A stretch of DNA of 64,000 nucleotides from JBBRDU01 sp038203615 (GTDB lineage Bacteria; Verrucomicrobiota; Verrucomicrobiia; Chthoniobacterales; UBA10450). The notes under the pieces were generated by a model. The model was given only the letters and a program-made list of their open reading frames with translations, made no database searches and was not told the DNA's origin. The translations under genes and the position numbers were made by a program. Below, one piece after another: positions 1 through 8,833 of the stretch. The number at the start of each line of letters is the position of its first letter. Within the stretch, counting starts at the first letter, position 1. The DNA lies in contig JBBRDU010000007.1 in the NCBI GenBank assembly GCA_038203615.1, positions 1-64,000 on the forward strand. The letters are read 5' to 3'.

Positions 1-883
1 CAAGCGGCGCTGTCTGGTGCGGAAAAACTGGGATGACGCCATGTGCGCAAAGCGCTGCGAACACACTGGATTTAAACAGCGCGTCGACGGGCGCATCCGG
101 ACCATGGAAATAATCCATCCAACTAAACGAACAACGGGAAAGAATTTGCGATGCCGCCGGCTCATCGATCTGCGGATGATAATTCCATTTCACATCGCGC
201 AGATCGTTCAACATGGCCCGCACCTTCTCGTTATCGTTGCCTCCTAGGACAAATAATTCGCGAGGTGAGAAGGCCTCCGGCACATGGCTGAGAATTTCTC
301 GGAACGACCGAACCGATTTCTCGAGCAGAGCGGTCCCGCCACAAATGACCCAGCGGCGCGAATCTTTCTCTTCGATTTGCGCCGGGGAGAGAACAGGTTC
401 GCCGAAGCCGGAGAAGACGGGCTGGACCGAAACAGGCACGTCGGGAGCAAGACGACGCAATTGGGCAAGGGCGGTTCCGCTCGTGATAACGCAGGCGTCG
501 GAGAGCCGGGCGATGGATTGCGCGATGCCGCGCTGAAAAGGTTTCAACCAGAATGCGCTTCGCCACGGCGGAGCCGATGCATACAGCTCGTGGAAAACAG
601 TGACGAGACGATTAGGGCCATGACCGCGCAACTTTCGCAAGGCCGGCGCGAGCCTGAATGGAACGCCGCGGTTTTGATAACCGTAATTCACGTAATGCAG
701 GAGCACGAAGCGGAAGGCCGACTGGCTGACGACGGCGAGATCTTCGCCGGTGGCAAAACGACTTACCACTCCGTATTCAGCCGACAACCTCTTAGCCAGA
801 TTCGACGCATAGGTACCAACTCCGTCTGGAGAGCCCGGGAGCTTCGGCACGATTTGCAGAATGCTTGAATCCTTAATGTCCAC
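1..883 (-). CDS. Glycosyltransferase-like protein, C-terminus beyond the window
   Basis: A frame on the minus strand is open from a GTG at 883 to the window edge (294 codons, no stop). The N-terminus reads ILQIVPKLPGSPDGVGTYA, the glycine-rich opening of GT-B glycosyltransferases. Later segments VTVFHELYASAPPW, WVICGGTALLEKS and FVLGGNDNEKV fit the end of the first Rossmann domain and the start of the second. The start overlaps the stop of the upstream gene (873) by 11 bases, so it is the last visible gene of the exopolysaccharide operon. It has no early in-frame ATG and is therefore easily missed; an apparent plus-strand frame at 284-868 is its shadow. Donor and acceptor are unknown. Confidence 0.75.
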   Translation of the reverse strand, partial: MDIKDSSILQIVPKLPGSPDGVGTYASNLAKRLSAEYGVVSRFATGEDLAVVSQSAFRFVLLHYVNYGYQNRGVPFRLAPALRKLRGHGPNRLVTVFHELYASAPPWRSAFWLKPFQRGIAQSIARLSDACVITSGTALAQLRRLAPDVPVSVQPVFSGFGEPVLSPAQIEEKDSRRWVICGGTALLEKSVRSFREILSHVPEAFSPRELFVLGGNDNEKVRAMLNDLRDVKWNYHPQIDEPAASQILSRCSFSWMDYFHGPDAPVDALFKSSVFAALCAHGVIPVFPHQTAPL

Positions 884-2099
884 GATGTGAATGTTCCCGG
901 GCCAGACCGGTGCGATAGCACTGCGCGGTCTCGCGCGCGATCGTACTCCAGTTGAAACGATTCGCCGTCTCTCTGCTTTGCCGGGCCAGCCGTTCGTAGC
1001 CGGTGGGATTGGACCGAAGGATACCGACCAGCGCGGCGGATAACTTTTCCACGTCGCCAACCGGCACGAGCAACTCCGCCAAGTCAGGATTTAAAATGGA
1101 TCGAGGCCCGGGGGAGTCGTAGGCCACGGTCGGAATTCCGGAGGCCAGTTGCTCAAGCAGAGCAAATCCGAATCCCTCGGCATAACTGGGGAATGCACCC
1201 GCCATCGAATTGGAGAGCAGGCGCGGAAGTTCATCGGGCTGATACTCAGCCACGACGTCGATGAGTTTGGATTCTGGCAGGGCGAGGTCGCTCAGAACAT
1301 TCCGATTGTCGGTCAGGGTGCCGAGAAAGACAAAGCGCGCATCGGGAATCTGTGCCCACACTTTCCGGATAATCTCGCCCCAGTCCTTGGCGCCTTTGCG
1401 CGCGCTCCAGGCACCGACAAAGCTGATGGTGCGAGAGGCGCGGCGGATCTCCGTCGGCGCGGCCGCCTGCGCAAAAGCGTGCCGGCGTTGCTCCGGCAGG
1501 CCGTACGCCTGGATCGTAATCGGCAGATCGGGATTGACCTCCGTGCGCAGACAATCCGCTTCTTCTTCGTTCGGAACGTTGATCAGGTCGGCATGATGAA
1601 TGGCGGCGTCAGACGCGCGTCTCAGCCACCACCCGACCAGGGTATAATAAATTCTCCCAACCAGCTTGCCGCCTGCTTGCGGCCAGCGTTGCGACGCACT
1701 GCGATCGAAGCGCTCGTAGAGCCGATAAAGCCCGACCGAGCGCGCCACCAGCAAACCGCGAAATCTTAATTTCGTCTTCGACGCACGTAACGAACCAATA
1801 AGCGCGTCGACCACGTCATAGGCATGGGCGTTCTTCCTGATAAAGGCGGCGGCTTTATAGTTGAAAAGAACCTGGCGCAGAGCGAACCGCGGCGGAGAGG
1901 CCACCAGGCGCGGGAATGCTTGGCCCATACTGAAGATCTCCACGGAATGGCCGGCCGCCCGCCACGCTTGCTCCAACTCCATGAAAACCTTCACGGCACC
2001 GAGGCGCGCTTCCCAGGGCAGATAAACCACCAAAAGAATGCGAAGGGCTTTCTCCCCGGGGACGAAGAGATTGGTCTCTACTGACTCAGACTTGTCCAA
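873..2099 (-). CDS. GT4-type glycosyltransferase
   Basis: A 408-residue GT-B enzyme expected to transfer a nucleotide-activated sugar to a growing glycan at the cytoplasmic face. After a short leader, RILLVVYLPWEARLGAVK is the first Rossmann strand and acceptor loop. TISFVGAWSARKGAKDW opens the donor domain, and PSYAEGFGFALLEQLASG is the E-x7-E donor-binding signature of GT4. The start is TTG; it overlaps the end of the preceding gene by 22 bases, consistent with translational coupling. It lies in the 8528-to-1 exopolysaccharide operon. Family assignment is secure; the sugar is not predictable. Confidence 0.85.
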   Translation of the reverse strand: MDKSESVETNLFVPGEKALRILLVVYLPWEARLGAVKVFMELEQAWRAAGHSVEIFSMGQAFPRLVASPPRFALRQVLFNYKAAAFIRKNAHAYDVVDALIGSLRASKTKLRFRGLLVARSVGLYRLYERFDRSASQRWPQAGGKLVGRIYYTLVGWWLRRASDAAIHHADLINVPNEEEADCLRTEVNPDLPITIQAYGLPEQRRHAFAQAAAPTEIRRASRTISFVGAWSARKGAKDWGEIIRKVWAQIPDARFVFLGTLTDNRNVLSDLALPESKLIDVVAEYQPDELPRLLSNSMAGAFPSYAEGFGFALLEQLASGIPTVAYDSPGPRSILNPDLAELLVPVGDVEKLSAALVGILRSNPTGYERLARQSRETANRFNWSTIARETAQCYRTGLAREHSHRGH

Positions 2100-2920
2100 A
2101 ATTTGTGCCGAACTGGATTAACATAATGACGCAGGGCCAAATTCGGGCCGGCGTAGCGATCGGGAAAAATAAACTGATCATCCAGCTGCAGCACATACTT
2201 GGCCGGATCGAAAGGTTCCGCCTGATTGTCGTGCATGACCAGATGGGTCATCGTTTGATTGGTAAAAAAATTCGGCGCACCCTCCAGCTCGAGGAATCGA
2301 GCAATTCCCTTGGACCAGTCAAGCTTCCGGAAGATGAGGAGGAAACCGGTGTTGACGGGCAGGAGCTCTTCGGCCGCACCCCGCAAGAGGCGCCGATCGC
2401 CCGAGAACTGGCAATCCCTCTGGTAGAGCGCCGAAGTATTTTGAATTGAGAACTGCGTGATCAGATCCGCTCCGCCGGAGAAGAAAAGAACGTCGGAATC
2501 AATGTAAAGAGCGGGGCCGCTATGAGGCAGATCCATGATCAAAGCCAGTTGCTTCCCGGTCGGATGCTCATTCAGGTACCGCTGCACTCGATCGGGAAGG
2601 TCGGCTCGAGCCGTGACCGGTTCGCGCACCGCCACGCATGGATCGACCGATCGCAGCAACCGAAGACTATTCGACTCATGCGATCCATCCGAGACGATTG
2701 TAAAGCTCATGGGCCGGCCAACGTGACGCAGAAAAGAGCGAATGGAGGCGACTTGCTCAGGCAGGGAATCCTCGCCCGAGTAGGCGAACACTTCGATCGC
2801 GACGGATCGCGCCGGCCGGATGCGCTGCCGCACGATGAAGGGGAGGAACGCCCGATAGAATCGACGCACCAGGTTCCCCCGCCAACGCGCCACGTGATAT
2901 CCGAAATTGGGCAACCTCAT
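2078..2920 (-). CDS. DXD-type glycosyltransferase of the exopolysaccharide operon
   Basis: About 280 residues. I chose ATG at 2918-2920, which overlaps the stop of the flippase gene in an ATGA arrangement; a longer frame reaches back inside the flippase and is not credible. The segment GPALYIDSDVLFFSGG holds an acidic D-x-D signature as used by GT-A enzymes to bind metal and nucleotide sugar. LLPVNTGFLLIFRK and the late LRHYVNPVRHKFW, with conserved His, fit GT-A enzymes resembling family 8 or related families. Probably adds one sugar to the repeat unit exported by the flanking Wzx/Wzc/Wza proteins. Exact family is uncertain. Confidence 0.7.
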   Translation of the reverse strand: MRLPNFGYHVARWRGNLVRRFYRAFLPFIVRQRIRPARSVAIEVFAYSGEDSLPEQVASIRSFLRHVGRPMSFTIVSDGSHESNSLRLLRSVDPCVAVREPVTARADLPDRVQRYLNEHPTGKQLALIMDLPHSGPALYIDSDVLFFSGGADLITQFSIQNTSALYQRDCQFSGDRRLLRGAAEELLPVNTGFLLIFRKLDWSKGIARFLELEGAPNFFTNQTMTHLVMHDNQAEPFDPAKYVLQLDDQFIFPDRYAGPNLALRHYVNPVRHKFWTSLSQ

Positions 2921-4236
2921 ATGGTGACAGACCGAAACTGGCGGAAGCCGCGATAACTCAGAATCACGTTGAGAAACAGACTGGGAACAAGGGAGATCAG
3001 GTTGAAGGTGAGCACTCCGACCACATTGGAAAAATCCGTAAAAGGAATCAACGCCACCTGGGTGGCGAGGGTGAGCGGAATATAAAGCCAGGAGCCGGCC
3101 ACCCAGGCCTTGGAAGCATTGAGTGCCCAAAGCGTGCCAGCGACGGCGCTAAGCACCGACGCGCCCACCATCAGGATTAATTCACGCTGCAAATGCTTGT
3201 AGCTATGTCCGAGCACAAAAAGAAACTGATCGGGAAAAAAGATGGCGCCCAGGACAACGGCCGCGCTGAAAAGAGTCACGCCTCCCACGATGGCAAAGAA
3301 AAGCCAGCGCAGCTTACGGCGGCTTTCACATCGGGCGAAGGCCGGAACGAACACATTGGTCAGGAGATTGCTCATGACGCTGAAAATCATGGCCAGACGC
3401 CCGAGGGCGCCCACTTCCGCCACGGAGCTGGCTTGATGCGCAAAAAAGCCAATCAGGAAAATGGTGATCTGTCCCTGGACGCAGTAGAAGACGGCATTGG
3501 CCGCCAGGTGCCGCGTTAACCGAACAATTTCGCGGTGATCTTCGTCATTCTCGGGCGCGTCAAAATCGACGACGCCCACCACGTATCGGCGCAGCATGAG
3601 GTACTGGAGGAGCAGGACAACCGTGGCAACGAGAGCGGCCACGCCGGCGTTCATAAAGAGAAAGAGAAGTCCGGAGATGAGAAGCAGGCGGACGACCGCT
3701 CCCGTGACATCGATGAGTTGAATGCGGCCGAGATCGGAGCGCAGGCGGGGCACCACGCTCAAGACTCCGAGCGAGAGTTGCACGACTAATCCTCCCAGGA
3801 CGACCGCGATTAACACGCCGGCGTAGAAAGGCGACGCACCGTTTCGCACCAGCATCACATACATGATGGGTGTGATGACAAGGACGGCGAGCGCACCCAG
3901 TTTGCGCCGTAGGGCCAGAGCGGTATTCACCAACTGTCCGAAGCGATGGCGATCGTGCCAGACCCGTCCGCCAATCGAGATCAAGCCGACGCTAATCCCG
4001 ATGTCCGCCAGCAGATTGATCGTTCCCTGCATGGTGTTGGCAATGGTGAAGTAGGCGTACTCCCGCTGGGCGAGAAAACGAACAAGCAGGATTCCGCTTA
4101 AAAATCCGATCAATTGGACGGAAGCCTGGACGACGGCAAAGCTGCCGACGACGCGGGCGCGATGCAGAGCGCGGCGCAGGATGGGCGTGGAGCTTTCATC
4201 CAGGAGCGGCGAAGAGATTGGTCCAAAGAAGCCCAT
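2917..4236 (-). CDS. Wzx-like polysaccharide flippase
   Basis: Integral membrane protein of about 440 residues with roughly 12 hydrophobic segments, e.g. VVQLIGFLSGILLVRF-like near the start, LGALAVLVITPIMYVMLV and LLLISGLLFLFMNAGVAALV. Size and topology match the MOP/PST polysaccharide flippases that move lipid-linked repeat units across the inner membrane. The ATG at 4236 (MGFFGPISS) is preferred; an in-frame TTG lies 12 bases upstream with an AAGGA immediately before it. The stop overlaps the next glycosyltransferase start by four bases. It sits with Wza- and Wzc-like genes, so a Wzy-dependent export pathway is likely, although no Wzy polymerase is seen in this operon. Confidence 0.82.
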   Translation of the reverse strand: MGFFGPISSPLLDESSTPILRRALHRARVVGSFAVVQASVQLIGFLSGILLVRFLAQREYAYFTIANTMQGTINLLADIGISVGLISIGGRVWHDRHRFGQLVNTALALRRKLGALAVLVITPIMYVMLVRNGASPFYAGVLIAVVLGGLVVQLSLGVLSVVPRLRSDLGRIQLIDVTGAVVRLLLISGLLFLFMNAGVAALVATVVLLLQYLMLRRYVVGVVDFDAPENDEDHREIVRLTRHLAANAVFYCVQGQITIFLIGFFAHQASSVAEVGALGRLAMIFSVMSNLLTNVFVPAFARCESRRKLRWLFFAIVGGVTLFSAAVVLGAIFFPDQFLFVLGHSYKHLQRELILMVGASVLSAVAGTLWALNASKAWVAGSWLYIPLTLATQVALIPFTDFSNVVGVLTFNLISLVPSLFLNVILSYRGFRQFRSVTI

Positions 4237-4329
4237 GTGATCAGTCAATCCTTGGGAAGAAGCTGGCTAAATGCCAGAGCGCATTTAACCGGCGGCAAAG
4301 CGAGAAGGCTGCAGGATGGATCCGCCTTT

Positions 4330-4349
4330 GGCGCGAGGTCTCTCGCGCC
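4330..4349. repeat. Perfect 8-bp hairpin between kinase and flippase genes
   Basis: GGCGCGAG-GTCT-CTCGCGCC forms a perfect 8-bp stem with a 4-base loop. It lies in the 129-base gap after the Wzc-like gene and before the flippase gene, with no T-run, so it looks more like a REP-type palindrome or mRNA processing or attenuation site than a classical terminator. Confidence 0.6.
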
Positions 4350-4365
4350 GGGCGGGCGCGAAGCC

Positions 4366-6525
4366 TTACGACGGATGGGTCAGCCCGGGCTGTTCGTGAT
4401 GCGAAACCGCGGCGACTGGATCGGTCTCAGGATTCGGCGTCGAGTAGTACTCTGCATATTGATAATAGTAATACTCAGGCAGGGATGTATCGACGAAGTT
4501 CAGGATGACGCCGGGGACATTGACCTGGCGACTGTAGAGCAACTCGAGACCTTTCCGGGTCAGACGGGCTGAGGTGTAGCCGAGGCGGACGACGAAAATG
4601 GTGGCATCGATCTTGGGAGCCAGGCTGGTCGTGTCATCGGCCGCGAGCACGGGCGAACTATCGATCAGAATGTAGTCGAAGTTACTGTAGATCTCTTTCA
4701 AAACGAGATCAGTCGATTCACGCAGCAGATGTTCACTCGGCTGCGACAAGACGTGACCGCGAGGCAGAATAAATAGATTTGGGTAGGCGGTCGCCACGAT
4801 CACTTCCCGCCAATTGACTTCCTGTTTTAAAACTTCTGAGAAGCCGATCCGGGAGGAAATGCCGAACGCTTCGCGAATGGCGCCGCGGCGCAGATCGCCA
4901 TCGATCAAGAGCGTGCGTGCTCCCGAGAGCGCCATGGTAATGGCGAGGTTCGAAGAGATGGTCGACTTGCCTTCGTTCGGCACCGCGCTGGTGATCAGAA
5001 AGGTCTTGGGACGCGGACCATCGTAGGGCATGAAGAAAAGCGAAGACCGCACATTGCGATACGATTCGGCAAAGATGTGACGAGTATCCTCCGGTTGCAG
5101 GAGCGTGACTTTGCCCTTGGCTTTTTCCTTCGGGATCTGGCCGAGCACGTTCTCAGAGAAATGGTGCTGGAACTCGCCAAACGAAGCCATGCGATCGTCG
5201 ATCCGATCAAGCAGGAGAAGGATGCCCAGTCCGGCCGCCGCGCCGCAACCGAGTCCGATGAGGAGACTCTTAATCAGCCCAGGACGAACGGAGACGGGGG
5301 CCGTGGCCATTTCCATGATGGAGACCTGATCGCCACTGTCCACCACCTGCGAGACGTCGATTTCCTTGAGGTTATTGGTGAGGCGATCGTACAAGGTTTT
5401 CAGCCGGTCGACCTTGCCTTTGACGCGATTGAACTGAGCCAGTCGCTGACTGAGATCGAGTGCTTTCGCTTCCCATTCCTTGATATTTGACTGCAGATTT
5501 TCCATCTGTTTGCCGATGGATTTACGCCGCGTATCCAGTTTCTCGACGGTATCAGTCCGGAAGAGCTGAATGAGGCGTTCCTGCTTGGTCACCTCGTCGT
5601 TCAGCTTGAGGATCTTGGGATGCTTGGGTCGCAGGTCCTTGGCCAAAGTGTCGCGCTCGGCCTTGAGCAATTGCACCTGTTGCTTGGCCTTAAGATAATC
5701 GGATTCGGGCCCGACGTCGGCAAATGGCATGCCCCTGTCTTCGGAGTTCTCAGAAGGTGACGAAGAGGACGAAGCCTCCGATTTGCTTTGGGCGCGATCG
5801 AGATTCTGATCCAGATCGAGCAGATTGAGCAGATCGTATTCGGTTTTGAGCGAGGCGTACTCGTGATTTAGCTTCACGAGGTAGGCGGCGGCGCTGTTCC
5901 CCTCTTCCTGGATAAAGCCGATGTTGTTCTGCTTCTGGAATTCGAGCATTTCGTCCTCCGCCGTGCGCAAATCCTTCTCCGTCTGGATCAATTGTTCGGT
6001 GATGCCGGTAATGACGGTCTTGCCCGATTCTTCGCGCAGGCCTTTCTTGAAATCGACATACTTCTGCATGAGCGCATTGAGGTAGGCCTGCGTGTAATCG
6101 GGGGCGCTGCCAATGGCCGTGAGGTCAAAAATGGAGGCGCGCGGTTTTTGCACAGCCGAAACCTCCACCGGGACCGGTTGCATTTCGGGATGGGTCGATC
6201 GCACGAGCGCCTCGGCTCCATGCTTGACCTCGGTGCTCTGCATCAGCTGGATTTGCGTGCCGTAAAAGTTTTGCGCTTCCTCACTATAGATGGCGGCTTG
6301 AGCGATATTCAGCTTGCCGGCCATCATCATTTTACTGTTGGAAAGAAAAGAGGGTGGGGTCTGGTAAATCAGAAAAGCCTCCACGAAGAGACCGAGGCAA
6401 ATGGTCAGAACCGGAATCCACCAGCGACGCAGGAGCAGAGATTTGTAGCGATGCAGCTTCGTGACAAACGAGGTGGACCAGGAAGCAGGAGATGATCGGT
6501 CTTTAGAAGGCGTTTGCATGCTCAC
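4366..6525 (-). CDS. Wzz/Wzc-type chain-length regulator and BY tyrosine kinase
   Basis: A 719-residue inner-membrane protein controlling polymerisation and export of the exopolysaccharide. The first transmembrane segment (WWIPVLTICLGLFVEAFLIY) is followed by a long periplasmic, coiled-coil-rich region, then a second membrane segment (SLLIGLGCGAAAGLGILLLL). The cytoplasmic kinase carries Walker A SAVPNEGKST, Walker A-prime TLLIDGDLRR and Walker B YILIDSSP. The C-terminus holds the autophosphorylated tyrosine cluster PEYYYYQYAEYYS. The start is GTG overlapping the stop of the Wza-like gene, with an ATG two codons later. A fused Wzz-kinase architecture is typical of Gram-negative capsule systems. 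Confidence 0.93.
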   Translation of the reverse strand: MSMQTPSKDRSSPASWSTSFVTKLHRYKSLLLRRWWIPVLTICLGLFVEAFLIYQTPPSFLSNSKMMMAGKLNIAQAAIYSEEAQNFYGTQIQLMQSTEVKHGAEALVRSTHPEMQPVPVEVSAVQKPRASIFDLTAIGSAPDYTQAYLNALMQKYVDFKKGLREESGKTVITGITEQLIQTEKDLRTAEDEMLEFQKQNNIGFIQEEGNSAAAYLVKLNHEYASLKTEYDLLNLLDLDQNLDRAQSKSEASSSSSPSENSEDRGMPFADVGPESDYLKAKQQVQLLKAERDTLAKDLRPKHPKILKLNDEVTKQERLIQLFRTDTVEKLDTRRKSIGKQMENLQSNIKEWEAKALDLSQRLAQFNRVKGKVDRLKTLYDRLTNNLKEIDVSQVVDSGDQVSIMEMATAPVSVRPGLIKSLLIGLGCGAAAGLGILLLLDRIDDRMASFGEFQHHFSENVLGQIPKEKAKGKVTLLQPEDTRHIFAESYRNVRSSLFFMPYDGPRPKTFLITSAVPNEGKSTISSNLAITMALSGARTLLIDGDLRRGAIREAFGISSRIGFSEVLKQEVNWREVIVATAYPNLFILPRGHVLSQPSEHLLRESTDLVLKEIYSNFDYILIDSSPVLAADDTTSLAPKIDATIFVVRLGYTSARLTRKGLELLYSRQVNVPGVILNFVDTSLPEYYYYQYAEYYSTPNPETDPVAAVSHHEQPGLTHPS

Positions 6526-7232
6526 ATGTTGATCAAACGCTGCGGGACGTAAATCTGGTCATCGGGCAGAACGACCATGTCGGCATCCGGTTTCCCTTCT
6601 TCGATCACTCTCTTCAGGTCGATCGTAAAATCCTGACCGTTCTTGCGCGTGACCTTCACTTTGCGCTTATTGGCAAAATCCCCAAAACCGCCGGCGCGAA
6701 TGATAGCCTTGCTCACGGTGTAACTTTCGTCGGCCGGAATCTCCTGCGGTCCCTGGGCCCGGACCGATCCGTAGACGTAGACCCGGCCGCGCGATTTCTC
6801 GCTCACTCGATCGAGCGCCAGGATGACGGTGGCGTGGTAGTAATATTCGCGCTCCAGCGCAGCCTTGATGTTGTAAGCCAATTCCTTGCACGTTTTCCCC
6901 TCGGCTGGGATTGGTCCTATATAAGGAACCTCGAGTTCCCCGTTATCACTCACGCGCAAACGCTGCGAATCATTGTCGCGGTCTTCGACCACGCGAAAAC
7001 TGACGTAATCGTTGGAGCCCAGTTTTTTCTTCTCATCCAACGCGGACATGGAGTTGGTCCGCAGGACGGTGCTGGTGGTGGGGGGCAGATCCGCGGGGGC
7101 CGCTTTGGGAGCGGGTGGAATGGGAGTCGCCGGCGCTTCCTGGTTGTAACCAGGATTATATCTTTGGGCGTAACTCGGGAGCGAACCCGAAACGATTACT
7201 GCGAGGATAAGTGCATAAGCCCCGAATCTCAT
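6522..7232 (-). CDS. Wza-like polysaccharide export protein
   Basis: A 236-residue protein with a signal peptide (MRFGAYALILAVIVSGSLPSYAQ) and a Pro-rich linker. A polysaccharide-export (PES) domain follows (LGSNDYVSFRVVEDRD, DNGELEVPYIGPIPAEG, with the usual strand order), then an SLBB-like part (VYVYGSVRAQGP, ESYTVSKAIIRAGGF) and VVLPDDQIYVPQRLI at the end. It would form the periplasmic and outer-membrane exit channel for the polymer. No lipobox Cys follows the signal peptide, and it is shorter than E. coli Wza (about 380), so the outer-membrane portion may be supplied by the neighbouring barrel protein. ATG start, 15 bases after the barrel gene. Confidence 0.9.
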   Translation of the reverse strand: MRFGAYALILAVIVSGSLPSYAQRYNPGYNQEAPATPIPPAPKAAPADLPPTTSTVLRTNSMSALDEKKKLGSNDYVSFRVVEDRDNDSQRLRVSDNGELEVPYIGPIPAEGKTCKELAYNIKAALEREYYYHATVILALDRVSEKSRGRVYVYGSVRAQGPQEIPADESYTVSKAIIRAGGFGDFANKRKVKVTRKNGQDFTIDLKRVIEEGKPDADMVVLPDDQIYVPQRLINM

Positions 7233-7247
7233 TCCCTCTTCATGCCT

Positions 7248-8528
7248 CTAGAAACTATACGTTCCGTCGACTGAGACCCGATTCTGAATGTAATTACGTC
7301 CGGGCACATTGGAATCTTTCTGCGTGTACTGATAGCGCAAGCCCAGAGTGACGTGGGGGGTCAGCTGAAAGCCGACCGTCCCGGCCGCGCCCACGCGGCT
7401 GAAATGTTCGTCGAAAAACCCGCCGGAATCGTTCGCGTCCTCATAGAAAAACTCGGTCGTGAGCAGGGTATTGCGAATGATATTCCAAGTGATGGTGTGA
7501 CGAATGTAATTGAGGGCGATGTAATTCGAGTTCACGCCCAGCTGGCTTTCGTGGCCCGCGGCGACGGATTGGGACAGCGTGGCATTGAGCCGATGCGTAA
7601 TCAGGACGTTCGCATAATAATCGGAGAGATCGTTCTGGTCGGCAACCAGTCCGTTATTGTCGAAGTTCATCCACTGGTAGCCGGCGGCGCCCCGCACCCG
7701 CAGATAGCTACTCAATTGTGTTTCCACAAAGCCACCACCCGAAAAGGTGCGCGCATCGTTGAGCACCATCTGATCGTAGTAAGTAAACACGCCATTGCCC
7801 TCCACGCCGACATTGGTGGTATTGGTGGCGGCGACGGAGAGCGACCCGGAGAGGATCTCGGCGTTGCGATTGAGGTAATCGAAGGCCGAGTTGGTCGCGA
7901 CAAAGTTATAATGGTCGTAGCCGATCGTGAGCAGGACCTTGTTCAAATCCCAGAGGACGGAAATGCCCGCCGTGTTCTCGAAACGTCCGTAATCTGCCGT
8001 GTTATTGAGCTGCGGCTGGGTAATCGGATCCTGCTGCACGGACATGCGATCATGAATGTTAATACGGAAGTCTCCGACAAAGATGTCGAAGGCGAGCTGC
8101 GACCCGGGGGTGACCAGAATGCCATTGGTATTATTGCCGGAATGCTGCACGTAAGCCGAATAGCCGATGCCGATATCAAAACGCAGGGTGTTTAACTGGG
8201 TAATCGGCCAAACCGCGTTGAAATTGACCTGGGGGCGAAAAATCAGGTCGTCCTGCTTCTCATCGTGCTGAGCCAGGGAGATATTATCATTATACTCGAT
8301 GCCCATGGTGGCGCTGAAACGGAAGCGGATCGGACCCACCAGAAGATTGTAGGGGATATGTTCGATATCCTGACGGCGCGCTTCAGACGAAGCCTCCCCC
8401 GCCAAGGAAGGACGAACAGCGTCTTGTGATCGAGTCACGCCCGGCGCGCACAACAGGGAGAGCGACAGCAGGCAGACGAAGCGCTTCAGAGAATGGGCGA
8501 ATGAACGTGGAAGTGCGGTGCGGGTCAT
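7248..8528 (-). CDS. Outer-membrane beta-barrel protein of the exopolysaccharide operon
   Basis: About 426 residues from the ATG at 8528; a TTG 42 bases upstream is less likely. A signal-peptide-like stretch FVCLLSLSLLCAPGVTRSQ is followed by alternating hydrophobic and aromatic strands (FRFSATMGIEYNDNISLAQ, LRFDIGIGYSAYVQH, VTLGLRYQYTQKDSN) and a C-terminal Phe in VSVDGTYSF, the usual barrel-assembly signal. It resembles the large outer-membrane proteins encoded beside Wza in Verrucomicrobia, Planctomycetes and Acidobacteria. As first gene of the operon it probably acts in polymer export or anchoring; no enzymatic motif is visible. Confidence 0.8.
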   Translation of the reverse strand: MTRTALPRSFAHSLKRFVCLLSLSLLCAPGVTRSQDAVRPSLAGEASSEARRQDIEHIPYNLLVGPIRFRFSATMGIEYNDNISLAQHDEKQDDLIFRPQVNFNAVWPITQLNTLRFDIGIGYSAYVQHSGNNTNGILVTPGSQLAFDIFVGDFRINIHDRMSVQQDPITQPQLNNTADYGRFENTAGISVLWDLNKVLLTIGYDHYNFVATNSAFDYLNRNAEILSGSLSVAATNTTNVGVEGNGVFTYYDQMVLNDARTFSGGGFVETQLSSYLRVRGAAGYQWMNFDNNGLVADQNDLSDYYANVLITHRLNATLSQSVAAGHESQLGVNSNYIALNYIRHTITWNIIRNTLLTTEFFYEDANDSGGFFDEHFSRVGAAGTVGFQLTPHVTLGLRYQYTQKDSNVPGRNYIQNRVSVDGTYSF

Positions 8529-8739
8529 AGGCTGGTGCGGCGGGTTTAGAGTTAGCAGTTGTGGTACCAAGGTGTTTTGTTCGCAGGCGCGTCACCCTTA
8601 AGCACGGCGCTCGTTGCGAATGCTATGCCAGGGTACGATCCCGCTCTCGTGATGTCTAAATTGAAGTAGTCCTTTCCCTTTTACCCGGAGATCGACCTCC
8701 AAGGCAAGCGAAATCAGCTCTTTCCAGGCCCTGTTTTTA

Positions 8740-8761
8740 CCTGTTTTTCGAGGAAAACAGG
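8740..8761. repeat. Hairpin in the divergent intergenic region
   Basis: CCTGTTTT-TCGAGG-AAAACAGG is a perfect 8-bp inverted repeat. It is the only clear structure in the 305-base region between the divergently transcribed exopolysaccharide operon (start 8528) and the secreted-protein gene (start 8834). It could be an operator or 5-prime leader element of either. I cannot assign promoter boxes. Confidence 0.5.
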
Positions 8762-8833
8762 CCCCCGGAAGGGATGCGGCACCCGGACGGCAAATCCCCC
8801 ACCCGCTGGCGCGGGTTAAGCTCTTCTTTATAA

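Noticed and set aside
284..868. Long plus-strand frame at the left edge
   Set aside because: Composition-driven shadow of the minus-strand glycosyltransferase, which reads as a coherent GT-B protein.
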